A DNA stretch of 64,000 nt from Thiorhodovibrio winogradskyi (GTDB taxonomy: Bacteria > Pseudomonadota > Gammaproteobacteria > Chromatiales > Chromatiaceae): NCBI RefSeq assembly GCF_036208045.1, contig NZ_CP121472.1, forward strand, positions 4,661,531 through 4,725,530. The letters are read 5' to 3'. Of the stretch, positions 15,550-24,409 are shown piece by piece. Within the stretch, counting starts at the first letter, position 1; each line of letters opens with the position of its first letter. The notes under the pieces were generated by a model. That model was not told the DNA's origin. It worked only from the letters and a program-made list of their open reading frames with translations, and did no database searches. The translations under genes were made by a program, and so were the position numbers.

Positions 15550-18500
15550 ATGAAAAAAAAATCCTCTCATATTATTCAGCACAAAGCTAAAATTTTTCAA
15601 TTTTGGTTTGCTGCTGGTCTCACGATCTCAACCGGCGCAATAAGTAGCGAGCCAACCCAGATTCCTCTTTTTCTGAGCGGGATGGCGCCAGTTAAACCGA
15701 ACATAGTGCTCTCAATTGACGACTCTGGAAGCATGGATTCTGAGCTCCTCGTGCCAACCAACGATGGAGCACTTTGGTGGCGTACAGGCGTATTTGACAG
15801 TTTTGTAGGTCTGAATGCGGACGACGACGCTGAGTTAGGTTTGCTTAACTTCAACAAGGCTGGCGGAGCAAGTAGCGATTGGAAAAAATATATTTATCTT
15901 TTCCCTAACGGTACAGGGGATGGAGAACGTGTATATGGCGACAGTAGCAATGATCACTATGCCGTACCACCTATCGGGCCGTTAGCTTTTGCCCGTAGCC
16001 CGGATTACAACGGCATGTATTACGACCCGACCATAGACTACGAGCCTTGGCCTTCAGAGGGCGGTTATACCTTCAGCGATGCGCCACCCGCTTCTGCGCC
16101 TTCTGATCCGGTAAAAGGGTCATCCACCTTCAACTTAACTGTCGTGCATCGGGATACCGGTGGTAACGCGAAATTTCGCATTCAAAAAGATCAAGTGATT
16201 CCTTCTGGAACTGTACTGAATGATGATGGTGATTGGCGTGAGCTGACCACGGACGAAAAATGGGGTGAAGATAACGACGAAGGAACCGATAGTTTTGGAA
16301 TTGAATATTACCCTGCCGTATATTACTTAAAAGAACCAACTTTAGCAGGTGGGGAATACCAAATTCAAAATGAAAGCGGTGTGGTGGTAACGAATACCTG
16401 TGACAATCCTCAAGCAGAACATTACACTTGGTACGAAAATCGGCCCAGCTCACTTGTCTCCATTGGCGCTGATGCCGCGCGCGTTGATGCCCTCGCGTAT
16501 GATGGTGGGTGTCTACAGCGCATTGAAATTCAATCAGCTGAAGACGAGCCTTTTCCATCGGGCCGGAGCTATGATGATGAAATTCAAAATTTCGCGAATT
16601 GGTTTACCTACTACCGGAAACGCCACATCGCAACCCGCGCAGGCATTGGACTCGCTTTTGAGGAACTTGAAGGTATCCGCATCGGTGCTTTTACCATCAA
16701 TAGCCGCTCACTGCGAGGTGTTTGGGACTATGATACCTCGGCTGATCGGGACAACTTTTTTGAATATATTTACGGTCGTGGTGGCAATAGCGGCGGTACA
16801 CCAAACCGCCAAGCGTTAAAGTATGCTGGGGACCAATTTAACAGCAATAGCAACCTAATCACTCATGAGTGCCAACAAAACTTCACTCTTCTGTTTACAG
16901 ATGGTTTCTCGAATCCGGATAGTACTGGAGTCGGAAACCAGGACGAGAATATGGGTGAGCCCTATGAGGACAGCTACAGTAATACCATTGCCGATATCGC
17001 AATGAAATACTACAAGGATCGTTTGCGCACGGGCCTTACGGCTGGACTCTCGCCAGTGGCCCCCGGCTGCCCGACCGATACTAGCGACTACATCGGTCCG
17101 CTCGATTGCAACAAGAATCTCCACATGGTGACCTTTGGCATCACCCTTGGCGCTCAGGGCCATCTATTCGGAGTCACCCATGAGAGCGTTGAAGACGCCT
17201 ACGATGATCCACCTGTGTGGCAAAACCCGACGGCGATGCGTAACCCGGTGCAAGTCGATGATCTCTACCACGCAGCGGTGAATTCCAAGGGCCAGATGTT
17301 AAACGCCCGCAATGCCCAAGAACTGGTCACCAAACTGGGCGAAGCGTTGCAGCTGATTGTGAAACGAACAGAAGGCACCGCATCCGCAGTGGCCGTTAGC
17401 ACTGCGCGACTTGATGCGGGGACCCTTGCCTTTGCGGCCAGTTTCAGTAGCTCAAGCTGGGCCGGTAAGCTGGAAGCACTGTCCGTGAGTCAAGATGGTC
17501 TGTCAGAAACAGCTGTCTGGTCAACCGAGGAAGAAGGAAAGATTCCGGACGCTGACTCTCGCGTTATCTACACGACAGTTGATGGCAGTGTGACTGAATT
17601 CGACTGGGCTGCATTCGACAGCAGTCAAATCACCACCTTAGAATCTTTTGGCTATAACGAGGATATCGTCGATTGGCTGCGTGGCGATCAAACGAAAGAG
17701 GAGGCGCAAGGCGGAACTCTGCGGGATCGCCCCCATCCGCTCGGAGACATCGTTAATTCCAACCCCTTCTATGACGAGAGCACGTCCACTCTTTATGTTG
17801 GAGCTAATGACGGGATGCTCCATGCCTTTGATGCCACGGAAGATAACGGAGGCGCGGAAAAATTTGCTTATATTCCAAAGGCGGTGCTTGAGAATCTAAG
17901 CGGAATTAGCAGTACAAACTACAGCCACCAATACTCAGTCGATGGTTCCGCGACAGTTGCGACTGTTGGTGATCGTCGCATTTTAATTGGCACGCTTGGC
18001 GCCGGCGGTCGAGGAATTTTTGCCCTGGATGTGACAGATCCTGACAATTTTGATGCCAGCGATGTGCTCTGGGATCATACCGCGTCTGACACCGGTTTTG
18101 GCGAACTCGGCTACATGGTTGGGCAGATGAGTTCTGGCAACATTGTCGGTAAGTGGAATGGGTCGCCAGTTGTCGTTTTTGGCAATGGTGTTGCAAGTGG
18201 ACAAGGATCTTGGCTGTTTGTTGTGAATGCCGAGACAGGTGCGTTGAAAGCGAAACTCAATCTTGGAACCGGAAGTGATAATGGACTAGCCGGAGCTGCG
18301 CTGCTGTTTGATTCCGATCGCAATATCTATGCGGCCTACGCTGGCGACCAACAAGGAAATCTGTGGAAGATTGATTTTACCGGTACAAGCTTGGCCGCAA
18401 CCGCAAATGGTGATCCTTTGTTCTCCGCGGAAGATAGCGCAGGAAATGCACAACCCATCACGGCAGCACCGAATGTCGGCCGTCACCCGGAGACGGGGTA

Positions 18501-19164
18501 CATTGTTGCTTTCGGCACCGGACAGTATATCTACTCAAGTGATATTGGCGATGAATCGGTACAAACGATCTATGGGATTTGGGATTCAGCCACACTGACC
18601 ACAACCGAGGATGGCATGGTCTGGACTGATGGCGAGGCCGACCCTCCGGATCGTGATGACCTACTGGCGCAGTCGCTTCGCTATGAAGATGTCATTCATG
18701 GAAAAACATGGAGGACAGTCACTGAAAACGAGATGGACTGGTCTAGCAAGCGAGGATGGTATATCGATCTCATTTCCCCTGAAGACGGCCAGATAGGCGA
18801 GCGGGTTGTTTATCGCCCGTCAATCAATTCCAGCACAGGAGTGGTTCGCTTCACCAGCGTCGTACCTGAAGTTTCGGTTGATGTCTGCACCCCCGGCGGT
18901 GCGGATCGCTGGTTCACAGACGTTGATATCGCGTCTGGGGGAATCTCAGGCTGGACTCGCTTCGATGTAACCAGAGATGGGGTTTTTGATCCCTCTGATA
19001 TGAAAGATGGTGTGAGATATACCAGCCAGAAGATGGAAATGGGCGGTGCAACCGCGAGCGTTGGCGATGGAAACGATGAACTGGTCATTACGGGCGGTGC
19101 CGGCCAGCCGATTACTACAGGAATCGGCGGCCCGCCTCGGCAAAGCTGGCGGCAGCTTCGTTAA
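15550..19164 (+). CDS. pilY1: Pilus tip adhesin / assembly factor PilY1
   Basis: A 1204-residue protein starting MKKKSSHIIQHKAKIFQFWF, a signal-peptide-like segment ending near residue 33. A von Willebrand A-type domain begins NIVLSIDDSGSMDSE (MIDAS D-x-S-x-S), continuing through FTLLFTDGFSNPD. The C-terminal third is the PilY1 beta-propeller: VNSNPFYDESTSTLYVGAND, GMLHAFDAT, then GTLGAGGRGIFALDVT and LFDSDRNIYAAYAGDQQG, the last resembling its calcium site. PilY1 sits at the pilus tip and helps extension, adhesion and surface sensing. It closes the minor-pilin operon. Confidence 0.93.
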   Translation: MKKKSSHIIQHKAKIFQFWFAAGLTISTGAISSEPTQIPLFLSGMAPVKPNIVLSIDDSGSMDSELLVPTNDGALWWRTGVFDSFVGLNADDDAELGLLNFNKAGGASSDWKKYIYLFPNGTGDGERVYGDSSNDHYAVPPIGPLAFARSPDYNGMYYDPTIDYEPWPSEGGYTFSDAPPASAPSDPVKGSSTFNLTVVHRDTGGNAKFRIQKDQVIPSGTVLNDDGDWRELTTDEKWGEDNDEGTDSFGIEYYPAVYYLKEPTLAGGEYQIQNESGVVVTNTCDNPQAEHYTWYENRPSSLVSIGADAARVDALAYDGGCLQRIEIQSAEDEPFPSGRSYDDEIQNFANWFTYYRKRHIATRAGIGLAFEELEGIRIGAFTINSRSLRGVWDYDTSADRDNFFEYIYGRGGNSGGTPNRQALKYAGDQFNSNSNLITHECQQNFTLLFTDGFSNPDSTGVGNQDENMGEPYEDSYSNTIADIAMKYYKDRLRTGLTAGLSPVAPGCPTDTSDYIGPLDCNKNLHMVTFGITLGAQGHLFGVTHESVEDAYDDPPVWQNPTAMRNPVQVDDLYHAAVNSKGQMLNARNAQELVTKLGEALQLIVKRTEGTASAVAVSTARLDAGTLAFAASFSSSSWAGKLEALSVSQDGLSETAVWSTEEEGKIPDADSRVIYTTVDGSVTEFDWAAFDSSQITTLESFGYNEDIVDWLRGDQTKEEAQGGTLRDRPHPLGDIVNSNPFYDESTSTLYVGANDGMLHAFDATEDNGGAEKFAYIPKAVLENLSGISSTNYSHQYSVDGSATVATVGDRRILIGTLGAGGRGIFALDVTDPDNFDASDVLWDHTASDTGFGELGYMVGQMSSGNIVGKWNGSPVVVFGNGVASGQGSWLFVVNAETGALKAKLNLGTGSDNGLAGAALLFDSDRNIYAAYAGDQQGNLWKIDFTGTSLAATANGDPLFSAEDSAGNAQPITAAPNVGRHPETGYIVAFGTGQYIYSSDIGDESVQTIYGIWDSATLTTTEDGMVWTDGEADPPDRDDLLAQSLRYEDVIHGKTWRTVTENEMDWSSKRGWYIDLISPEDGQIGERVVYRPSINSSTGVVRFTSVVPEVSVDVCTPGGADRWFTDVDIASGGISGWTRFDVTRDGVFDPSDMKDGVRYTSQKMEMGGATASVGDGNDELVITGGAGQPITTGIGGPPRQSWRQLR

Positions 19165-19358
19165 GCGCGCCTTCGGAATGCGGAAAAGGGGAAAAGGGGC
19201 CGGGGTCGAATTGTTTGATCGCACAATATTAGTATTAAGTTCAGTCTTCAATTCATCCCTAGCCTGCTAGTTCCTCACAAGGCAACAGTGATCATCAAAC
19301 AGGCTTTGTTCATGGTTAAAAACCTGGCAGTGGCTATGTACATCAAAGAACCGCAGAA
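19165..19358. other. Intergenic stretch after pilY1
   Basis: No gene was found. It contains a GGGGCCGGGGTCGAATTG motif near 19197, similar to other short motifs at module borders. Confidence 0.4.
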
Positions 19359-20035
19359 ATGACGAAAATCTACATCCCTTCATCGGGACCACTGGACTGG
19401 AAGCAACTCCTTGCTGAACCCGAGAAGCACTGGAAAACTGGCCACTCCGCAAAGGCGCTTGCCCACTGTTGGGAAGAATCCGGAGATATCCCCGATGAGG
19501 TAAGAAGGGTTCTCGCACAGGCACCAGAATTAGCGGAAATCGAAGCGCTTCTCTGCATTCCTGAACATCAGGTTCCGCTACCTGGGGGGTCAAGGCCATC
19601 GCAAAATGATGTGTGGGTGCTTGGTAGAACAACGCAGGGCTTGGTCTCGATGACAGTGGAAGGAAAAGTATCGGAATCCTTCGGCCCGACAATGTCTGAA
19701 TGGTTCAAAGATCCATCTCCTGGAAAAGAGCAGCGTCTCAGGTTCCTGTACGGAGAACTTGAAATCGATTTTCCACCGGCCCATGCCCTTCGCTATCAAC
19801 TCCTTCACCGAACTGCATCAGCCATTATCGAAGCGAAAAATACTGCGCCCAAGACGCAGTAATGATCGTGCATTCATTTAGCCAAAGCAATGACTGGTTC
19901 GATGACTACGCGGCATTTAGCGCCACCCTGCAGATGCCAGCTGCAATCAATTCCGTCGCAACAAAGCGCCTTGCTAGCGATATTCGCCTACACGTCGGAT
20001 GGATTCAAGGAGCCGATAAATGGATGCGGGCATAG
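19359..20035 (+). pseudogene. DUF6946-type gene broken by a frameshift
   Basis: The first frame (19359-19862) gives 167 residues starting MTKIYIPSSGPLDWKQLLAE and ends prematurely after IIEAKNTAPKTQ. In the next frame the protein continues with the part usually expected: CAQDAVMIVHSFSQSNDWFD and on to VGWIQGADKWMRA, stop 20033-20035. Adding one A in the AAAAA tract at about 19835-19840 restores IIEAKKYCAQDAVMIVHSF. So this is one gene with a 1-base loss, unless it is a sequencing error. Function of the family is unknown; it sits between two pilus genes but is probably not a pilus gene. Confidence 0.8.
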
Positions 20036-20187
20036 AAAGATTAAAGATTATAGAAAAAATGAAAAATAGGTTCAGGTCGCTTTAAGCGTTCGCACTAAAT
20101 TGAAACGAAGACCAGTCTTTAATCGATCATTAGCCTATTAATTCTCATAAGACAACCAATAAACCGAAACTCAAACAGGGTCAGTTC

Positions 20188-20616
20188 ATGTTTAAGATTT
20201 CCACCCATCGCGGCTTCACGCTGATCGAACTCATGATCACGGTCGCCATCGTAGGCATACTCGCCGCCATCGCTTATCCTTCCTACCAGGAGCATGTGTT
20301 GAAATCTTGGCGGGCTAATGCTGCAAGCTGTCTGCTCGAAATGGCAAATCGCATGGAGCGCAGGTATACAGGTAGCTCAACCTACGCAGCTCCCACAGGT
20401 GACAATCTATTAGACTCTGGATGCGCTGCTGAAGGTAACATGCCAGATCGTTACGATTTTGCTTACAACGGCACGCCAGATGCGACCAGCTATCAGATTG
20501 ACGCGACGCCCGTTACCGGTAGCGCCCAAGCGAACGACACCTGCGGTACCCTGACCATCAATCAGATGGGACAGAAGGGTTCGGACGGCACCGCAAGCGA
20601 ATGCTGGCGTCGCTAA
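20188..20616 (+). CDS. pilE: Type IV pilin, PilE type
   Basis: A 142-residue prepilin with a very short leader, [23 protein letters not shown], then [20 protein letters not shown], the PilE hallmark, with Glu5 and two late Cys (DTCGTLTI and SECWRR) forming the disulfide loop. It is probably a minor pilin or the pilus subunit of this cluster. Its TAA stop is part of the 4-bp CTAA target duplicated by the IS701-family element that starts at the next base, so the coding region is intact while any downstream terminator was displaced. Confidence 0.92.
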   Translation: MFKISTHRGFTLIELMITVAIVGILAAIAYPSYQEHVLKSWRANAASCLLEMANRMERRYTGSSTYAAPTGDNLLDSGCAAEGNMPDRYDFAYNGTPDATSYQIDATPVTGSAQANDTCGTLTINQMGQKGSDGTASECWRR

Positions 20617-22135
20617 TTCTACTTTGTTATGTTTCTGTAACTCATTGTTTTTGTTATACTCACAGGACGACAGCATTTTTTATGTGAGAAATAGCAAATG
20701 GCACAGCCTTTCGGTTACCAGCACGAACACGACTTTGTCAATCTAGTCGATAACCTGTCGGAACATCTGAAACGCTACCAAGCGCATTTTTTCACTGAGA
20801 CCGACGATAGCAGCGACCTAGGCCACGCCTACATTCTTGGCCTGCTAAAGACAGAAGCCGGAAAGCGGAATCTCGAACGCATGATCGAAGAGCATGATAC
20901 TCCAGGTGACGGCTACCAGCGCATTCAGCAGTTTATTACCGACTCACCATGGTCGTCGGAAGCGCTAATCAGGGCGATTGCCGAGGATACGTGCGCGCTG
21001 TATGCTGAGCAACCGGGTTATCGGATCAATGATGTTGGTTACATCATTGACGAATCAGGGCACATAAAAAGTGGGAAGCACTCTGTTGGTGTGGGTCGCC
21101 AATATGCCGGCGTCGTTGGAAAAGTGGAGAACTGCCAGATCGGTGTCTATGCCAGCCTGGTTTGGAAAACGCATAGTACGCTGATCAATGAACGTTTATT
21201 CCTGCCAAAGTCCTGGACTTCCGACACTGAGCGTTGCGAAAAAGCCGGAATCCCCGAGAACGCTCGCCAGTATAAGACGAAGCTTGAGCTAGCTTTAGAA
21301 ATGATCCAAGCTGATTTCGATGCTGGCCTCGAGTTTGGATGGGTGGGCGGCGACGGATTGTATGGGCATGGCTTTGAATTCGGAAACGCTATAGAAAACA
21401 TGGGGTTGAAGTTTTTCCTAGATATCCACTGCGATCAAAAAATTTATCGTTCCGAGCCGCACATCGAGGTCCCGCCGAAACGTTCAAATAAAGGGCGCCC
21501 TCCAACGAAACCAGAGGCTGATTTAGAATCGCTTGAAGTGCAGCATTACATGCAGCAACTGCGGCCTGATCAGTGGGAGCAGGTTACTGTTCGCGATGGC
21601 ACCAAAGGCCCGATAACGCTTTCGGTATTTGCGACCAAGGTTTGGGTATGGGACGGTATCAGCGAAACAGCCAGACCAAGGACATTAGCCATTACCCGCA
21701 ATGTTGCGGACAACAAGATCAAATATTCGCTCACGAATTTCGCACTTCATCACGCACCAATTGAGCGCTTGGCGTACATGCAAGCGCAGCGCTACTGGGT
21801 TGAACGGGCTTTCCAAGAAGCTAAAAGCGAACTGGGTATGTCTGACTATCAAGTCCGAAAGTGGAATGCATGGCATCATCATATGGCGCTCGTCATGCTT
21901 GCTCTCTCATTCTTGGTCAAAGAACGCATCGTTCGTCAAGAGACTCATCCATTAGTGAGTTGTCGCGATGTTCGACTGCTTATTATTGCCCTATTAACCC
22001 AGGACCCGGAGATGATACAAAAACGACTTGCTCAGATGGAGTTTCGCCATGAACAAAGGCGCCGAGATATTGAGCGTCGACGAAAAGCTGCAGCCGATCA
22101 ACACCGAGGTCTGGAGATAAAGTAACAAAGTAGAA
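20617..22135 (+). mobile_element. IS701-family insertion sequence, 1519 bp
   Basis: Terminal inverted repeats begin TTCTACTTTGTTA (20617-20629) and end TAACAAAGTAGAA (22123-22135). The element is flanked by a perfect 4-bp duplication CTAA (20613-20616 and 22136-22139), which fits the YTAR target known for IS701. It carries one intact transposase gene. It looks recent because both ends and the target repeat are exact. Confidence 0.93.
20698..22125 (+). CDS. IS701-family DDE transposase
   Basis: A 475-residue intact transposase. Typical family segments are visible: SGKHSVGVGRQYAGVVGKVE with GVYASLVWKTHSTLINERLF, the catalytic Asp region FGWVGGDGLYGHGFEFGN, and a C-terminal YWVERAFQEAKSELGMSDYQ with the catalytic Glu, followed by VRKWNAWHHHMALVMLALSF. 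The stop codon lies in the right terminal repeat. It inserts the element at YTAR sites. Confidence 0.93.
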   Translation: MAQPFGYQHEHDFVNLVDNLSEHLKRYQAHFFTETDDSSDLGHAYILGLLKTEAGKRNLERMIEEHDTPGDGYQRIQQFITDSPWSSEALIRAIAEDTCALYAEQPGYRINDVGYIIDESGHIKSGKHSVGVGRQYAGVVGKVENCQIGVYASLVWKTHSTLINERLFLPKSWTSDTERCEKAGIPENARQYKTKLELALEMIQADFDAGLEFGWVGGDGLYGHGFEFGNAIENMGLKFFLDIHCDQKIYRSEPHIEVPPKRSNKGRPPTKPEADLESLEVQHYMQQLRPDQWEQVTVRDGTKGPITLSVFATKVWVWDGISETARPRTLAITRNVADNKIKYSLTNFALHHAPIERLAYMQAQRYWVERAFQEAKSELGMSDYQVRKWNAWHHHMALVMLALSFLVKERIVRQETHPLVSCRDVRLLIIALLTQDPEMIQKRLAQMEFRHEQRRRDIERRRKAAADQHRGLEIK

Positions 22136-22149
22136 CTAATAACTAAATG

Positions 22150-22698
22150 AATTTAGAAATTTATGGGGCCAGGGTCGCTTTAATTCTCGTGCAACACAAT
22201 AAAGAAAGTTGTGAATTCCGGGGACATATATGTAATTCCCAGCACTGATCCCTCCTGAGCGCTGGCCCCGCCATCCAGCCCTGAGGTTCGCGCCTCGGGG
22301 GGACCAGCCAACCACAGTGAATTGCAGGGACATATATGGTCCGCCCGGAATTGCAGGGACAGTTTACCTAATTCTGCAATTCCGGGGACATTTCACTGAA
22401 TTGCTCCCGGCTGCCAGCCGCTCTCACCAACAGCAATAAATCGGCTAAACTTTTCCGACCAAACCTTGCCCTTCGAGTTCCAGGGACAGTTTACTTAATT
22501 CCTAATTAAGCGAATTGGGTTGGTAATAAAAGGAACAGGCTCGATTTGTTTTCTAGAAAGGAACCAGGCCGCGTATGAAGCGGCCCGGCTAAGGTGATGG
22601 CCAGTCTTCGGCTAAAGCCGCTACTAGAATTCGTTCCCGGAGGTTAAGATCAAGATAACCATGAGCGACTTTCCTGCGAGTGAGGTGGGCCAAAGCAG
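22150..22698. repeat. Repeat debris downstream of the IS701 element
   Basis: Contains AATTTATGGGGCCAGGGTCG (near 22160), the CACTGATCCCTCCTGA core at 22243-22258 with its GC-rich block, and two GGGACAGTTTAC(C/T)TAATT motifs (22356-22373 and 22483-22500). The first 170 bp match 27820-27985. No gene is supported. Confidence 0.7.
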
Positions 22699-23181
22699 CT
22701 AACGCTCTCCAGCCTCGACGAGGATATTGGTTGCCAGCCTGTCGCCAATCCACATCCCAGCTTTGCGTAGCTCGCCGATGGCGGCGGCCATGCTCGGTAG
22801 CATGCCAAGCCTCTTAGCTTTGAGTAGCAGACCAAGGGTGCCAGTCACCCGCAGCCCCGCGTCGAGAGCGACTCGACGGCCCAACAAATCATCCAAGATG
22901 ACTAGGCTGCCTGGATGCTCCAGTGCGAGCCCGATGGTCTCGGTTTCGCCTGGTCCAAGGTCCGTGATCAGTGGCATGAGAGAAGCATTACGGACGGTTA
23001 ATAAACTAAGCCAATCAATATCTTGAGGCTCTGGCACCGAGACGCCGAGTGCCGCGCCGGCGCGAAGCTCGGACAGGACCGCCGGTGCGAAATGCACGGT
23101 CCCATAAAGGCGTTTCAACAGATCGAGGCGCCCTGTCTAATGGAGATACAGGAGCGGCGAGGTGTTGCTGAAAGTCAGCAT
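22699..23181 (-). pseudogene. DUF3368-type (PIN-like) toxin gene with an internal amber stop
   Basis: From ATG 23181 the frame reads MLTFSNTSPLLYLH, TAG (23139-23137), then TGRLDLLKRLYGTVHFAPAV. NTSPLLYLH-x-GRLDLL is the usual DUF3368 N-terminus, so a single codon (normally Arg) is now a stop. The remainder is intact: ITDLGPGETETIGLALEHPG, LVILDDLLGRRVA, GLLLKAKRLGML. DUF3368 proteins are PIN-like toxins paired with UPF0175 antitoxins. The ATG follows the antitoxin TGA directly. Re-initiation at ATG 23118 would lack the first metal-binding Asp region. Confidence 0.82.
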
Positions 23182-23451
23182 TCAGGCGTTGTCGGCATCT
23201 GCTGCCAATTCTTCAGCGCTGAGCTGTATGGGCGATACCCGATAGTCGGCAAGCCGCATCAGGAAGGCGACCCGCGGAATGCCCGCGAGCTGCGCAGCTC
23301 GGCCGGAGGAAAGGCGACCCAACTCGAAGAGCTTGACCGCAGCGAGCATCTTTATTTCTTTGGCGAAGTGCTCCGGCGTTTCCTTGAGGCTGACGAGCGG
23401 CTCATCCGGGAGTTCGATCTCGATGCAATGCGGGATCATAGGGTGGCTCAC
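23182..23451 (-). CDS. UPF0175-family antitoxin
   Basis: An 89-residue protein with the family signature: IEIELPDEPLVSLKETPEHF, then AKEIKMLAAVKLFELGRLSS and GRAAQLAGIPRVAFLMRLAD, a helix-turn-helix-like segment. UPF0175 proteins are found upstream of DUF3368 toxins, as here, with the toxin start immediately after the stop (TGAATG). The antitoxin is intact whereas the toxin is interrupted. Confidence 0.88.
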   Translation of the reverse strand: MSHPMIPHCIEIELPDEPLVSLKETPEHFAKEIKMLAAVKLFELGRLSSGRAAQLAGIPRVAFLMRLADYRVSPIQLSAEELAADADNA

Positions 23452-23569
23452 AGGTTAGATCAATAAGTGTTCCGGGGACATTAGTTTACTTAATTGCTGT
23501 AGCATTTGACCCTAGCCGAAACGAAATTGATAGAAATTGATAGGGTCAGGGTCGGATTCATCATGCGAG

Positions 23570-24090
23570 TAATAGGGGACAGACCACGAGAGTAATAGGG
23601 GACAGACCACGTTTAATCCCCTGACTCTCAACCCACCGAGGGGGAGTTTTGGGGACAGTTTACTTAATTTCCCTGTTTGTCCACGCTTCGAATTCCGGGG
23701 ACATGTATGTAATTCCCAGCACTGATCCCTCCTGAGCGCTGGCCCCGCCATCCAGCCCTGAGGTTCGCGCCTCGGGGGGGGGGGGCAGCCAACCACAGCG
23801 CGCCATTGCCTCCCCAAGCCCCGGCAGACCGACTAAACTCCTGCCATGCATCGTGACCAACGCATCCCCTGGCACAAGCTCTTGGGCCAAGCCCTGGCGG
23901 ACGCCCTAACCGGGTTGCCCTACCAGGTCAGGGCAGTAATAGGGGACAGACCACGTTTAATCCCCTGACCCTCAACCCACCGAGGGGGAGTTTTGGGGAC
24001 AGTTTACTTAATTTCCCTGTTTGTCCACGCTTCGAATTCCGGGGACATGTATGTAATTCCCAGCACTGATCCCTCCTGAGGGCTGGCCCC
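23570..24090 (+). repeat. Tandem repeat debris around a broken nuclease-like gene
   Basis: The block 23590-23735 (AATAGGGGACAGACCACG, GGGACAGTTTACTTAATT, CACTGATCCCTCCTGA) is repeated at 23937-24079. The second copy lies inside a gene related to that at 28033, replacing its middle part. The gene fragments are listed separately. Confidence 0.8.
23846..23932 (+). pseudogene. N-terminal fragment of the unnamed nuclease-like gene
   Basis: Reads MHRDQRIPWHKLLGQALADA and LTGLPYQV, as in the intact gene at 28033, then runs into repeat sequence (AATAGGGGACAGACC). The upstream 150 bp match the leader of the intact copy. Confidence 0.88.
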
Positions 24091-24323
24091 GGCGACATCG
24101 GCATTCACCTGCGCAACCTCATTGGGTATTTTCGCCTGGGAGAAGGATACATGGCCTACACGCAAGACGACATGCACCGCGATGCCCGCGAATGGCTGAA
24201 AGCGCGCTGAGCGAGCTTGACCCTGAAGAAGTTCTGCAATATTACGCCCCGGAGGATCGGCTCAAGGGACTTGATTCCGCCACCATCGAAGCCTGGTTGG
24301 TCAAGCAGCGCCGAGATCACTAA
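24091..24323 (+). pseudogene. C-terminal fragment of the unnamed nuclease-like gene
   Basis: Starts DIGIHLRNLIGYFRLGEGYM and continues AYTQDDMHRDAREWL as in the intact gene, then shifts frame. In the next frame it goes on LSELDPEEVLQYYAPEDRLK and ends IEAWLVKQRRDH. With 23846-23932 it is one gene whose middle was replaced by a dispersed repeat. Confidence 0.85.
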
Positions 24324-24409
24324 GTACGGGTTCAAAAATTACCGATACAGAGCTTGGGCGGGATTGGTGGATCCGCTTCGCTTGATCCACCCTACCTGGA
24401 ATCATACCA

